From Campylobacter concisus (GTDB taxonomy: Bacteria > Campylobacterota > Campylobacteria > Campylobacterales > Campylobacteraceae), in assembly GCF_003049735.1 (NCBI RefSeq), contig NZ_PIRM01000003.1, positions 62,001 through 126,000 on the forward strand: a stretch of DNA of 64,000 nucleotides, read 5' to 3'. Both the position numbers and the translations under genes were made by a program. The notes beneath the pieces are model-generated. The model was given only the letters and a program-made list of their open reading frames with translations. It made no database searches and was not told where the DNA came from. This document shows, in pieces, positions 63,354 to 64,000 of the stretch (position 1 is its first letter; every line of letters begins with the position of its first letter).

Positions 63354-63372
63354 AATTATGATTTCTTTTATC
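63354..63372 (-). promoter_or_regulatory. Possible Fur-type operator upstream of the barrel gene
   Basis: On the minus strand, GATAAAAGAAATCATAATT matches 13 of 19 positions of the classical Fur box (GATAATGATAATCATTATC). It lies 22 bases before the ATG, where it would block transcription or initiation. In an AT-rich genome chance matches are common, so the call is weak. The remaining spacer to 63570 (239 bases in all) shows nothing else I can name. Confidence 0.35.
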
Positions 63373-63569
63373 AGAATTGTAGTAGCAAAACTCTTTATAA
63401 AAGTTGATGTAAGTCATCCTTTAAATTTTTAATCCATAATTACGAGCTTATTGTAGATAAAATGCTTGATTTTATTTTTGTAAGAGTAGCTAAATGGTGT
63501 AAATTTAATGTGAAAAATGTAAAATTTTGATAATTGTTATATAAAATTTTAAATCGTAGGTCGATTTAA

Positions 63570-64000
63570 TTAGGCTCTAAAATTATTAAGCCTATCTCTT
63601 AGCTCTTTTGAAATGGTAAATTTTGAGAGTTCATATTTATCAAAAATGATGATCAAATCATCACCTAGTGGTTGCACTAATCCAAAGCAAGCATCTCTAT
63701 CAAGACGGTTTTTCTTAAATTTTACGCTTAATGTTTCAACTTTTTTCTTATCACCAAAGCTCTTAATGGCGATCTCTTCGATATCCTTAAAGTAAAATTT
63801 TATGCTTTTTGAGCCTTTTGTAATGATAAATCCATCATCTTCAATACGTAAAAAGTTGTTTTGAAAAATTTTTCTAACACAAAAGAACGCTGAGAGAGCG
63901 CCAATGATGATGCCAAAGAGAGACACTGCACCAAGAGCTAGATAAAAGTAGCCAACGATGCTAAAGGCAAAAAGCCCAAGCCCAAACGCAAGCGCCCAAA
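63570..64000 (-). CDS. Two-TM protein with PH-like domain, 5' end outside window
   Basis: The frame is open from the right edge, so the N-terminus is missing; 142 residues are visible, and the GTG at 63926 is not the true start. Two hydrophobic stretches come first (ALAFGLGLFAFSIVGYFYLA and LFGIIIGALSAFFCV), then a beta-rich domain (LRIEDDGFIITKGSKSIKFYF, LDRDACFGLVQPLGDD) and an end helix. This layout fits the STM3941/bacterial PH-like membrane proteins; the family name is tentative. A truncated relative lies at 56882-57190. Confidence 0.7.
   Translation of the reverse strand, partial: WALAFGLGLFAFSIVGYFYLALGAVSLFGIIIGALSAFFCVRKIFQNNFLRIEDDGFIITKGSKSIKFYFKDIEEIAIKSFGDKKKVETLSVKFKKNRLDRDACFGLVQPLGDDLIIIFDKYELSKFTISKELRDRLNNFRA

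Noticed and set aside
63373..63569. A hidden plug-domain frame upstream of the TonB-type barrel
   Set aside because: Minus-strand frames in this spacer contain frequent stops and no plug-like motif.

Overview
The window looks like a chromosomal segment of a non-jejuni Campylobacter, most like the C. concisus group. The reasons are AT-rich coding sequence with frequent TTG and GTG starts, a cbb3-oxidase ccoNOQP operon, a CadF-type OmpA protein directly after rplM-rpsI, and gene orders I remember from C. jejuni (hom-yraN-trxA-trxB; dapB-purF; SPFH-ilvE-tautomerase-bcp; fabZ-lpxA-clpX-mreB-mreC-carB; carA-response regulator-cco; addB-addA-rplM-rpsI-cadF). The species call is inference. I saw no tRNA, rRNA, CRISPR array or insertion sequence.

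Layout. 1-6434: hom (cut at the left edge), yraN, trxA, a membrane protein, trxB, dapB, a frameshifted DUF2314-like gene, purF and a lipoprotein. 6556-11868 (minus): two DUF2393-like membrane proteins, hisIE, an SPFH protein, ilvE, dsbA, bcp and a tautomerase. 11985-15694: a small membrane protein and a 1102-residue DUF748/AsmA-like protein on the other strand. 15870-20573: a complete five-gene NikZYXWV-type nickel/peptide ABC importer. 20600-29364: queH, fabZ, lpxA, clpX, mreB, mreC and carB. 29529-37785: a membrane protein, a DUF507 gene, carA, a TauE/SafE-like protein, an orphan response regulator, ccoNOQP and four small downstream genes. 37909-50744: a flavin reductase, addB-addA, rplM-rpsI, cadF, a HAD phosphatase, a BaiN/HI0933 flavoprotein, a YajR-like MFS protein, rdgB and a TPR protein.

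50847-57190 is a mosaic accessory stretch. It holds a very AT-rich lone helicase-nuclease fusion, a much GC-richer carboxynorspermidine synthase, a second AT-rich membrane protein, a GC-richer Bcr/CflA transporter broken by two frameshifts, and a truncated relative of the gene at the right edge of the window.

57262-64000: a YceI-like protein, then a tightly packed minus-strand cluster read in the order TonB-type barrel, Tat-exported binding protein, TauC-type permease, ATPase, NnrS-like protein. The barrel resembles the OprC/NosA copper receptors but appears to have no plug domain. I regard this as the most interesting locus: it has parts for moving a ligand, possibly a copper species, across both membranes. 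A two-TM/PH-like gene runs off the right edge.

Together the core genes cover threonine, lysine, histidine, branched-chain amino acid and nucleotide synthesis, thiol redox balance, envelope building, recombinational repair and microaerobic respiration. The metal-related genes (nickel importer, putative copper-type cluster) would serve metalloenzymes such as hydrogenase and cbb3 oxidase.
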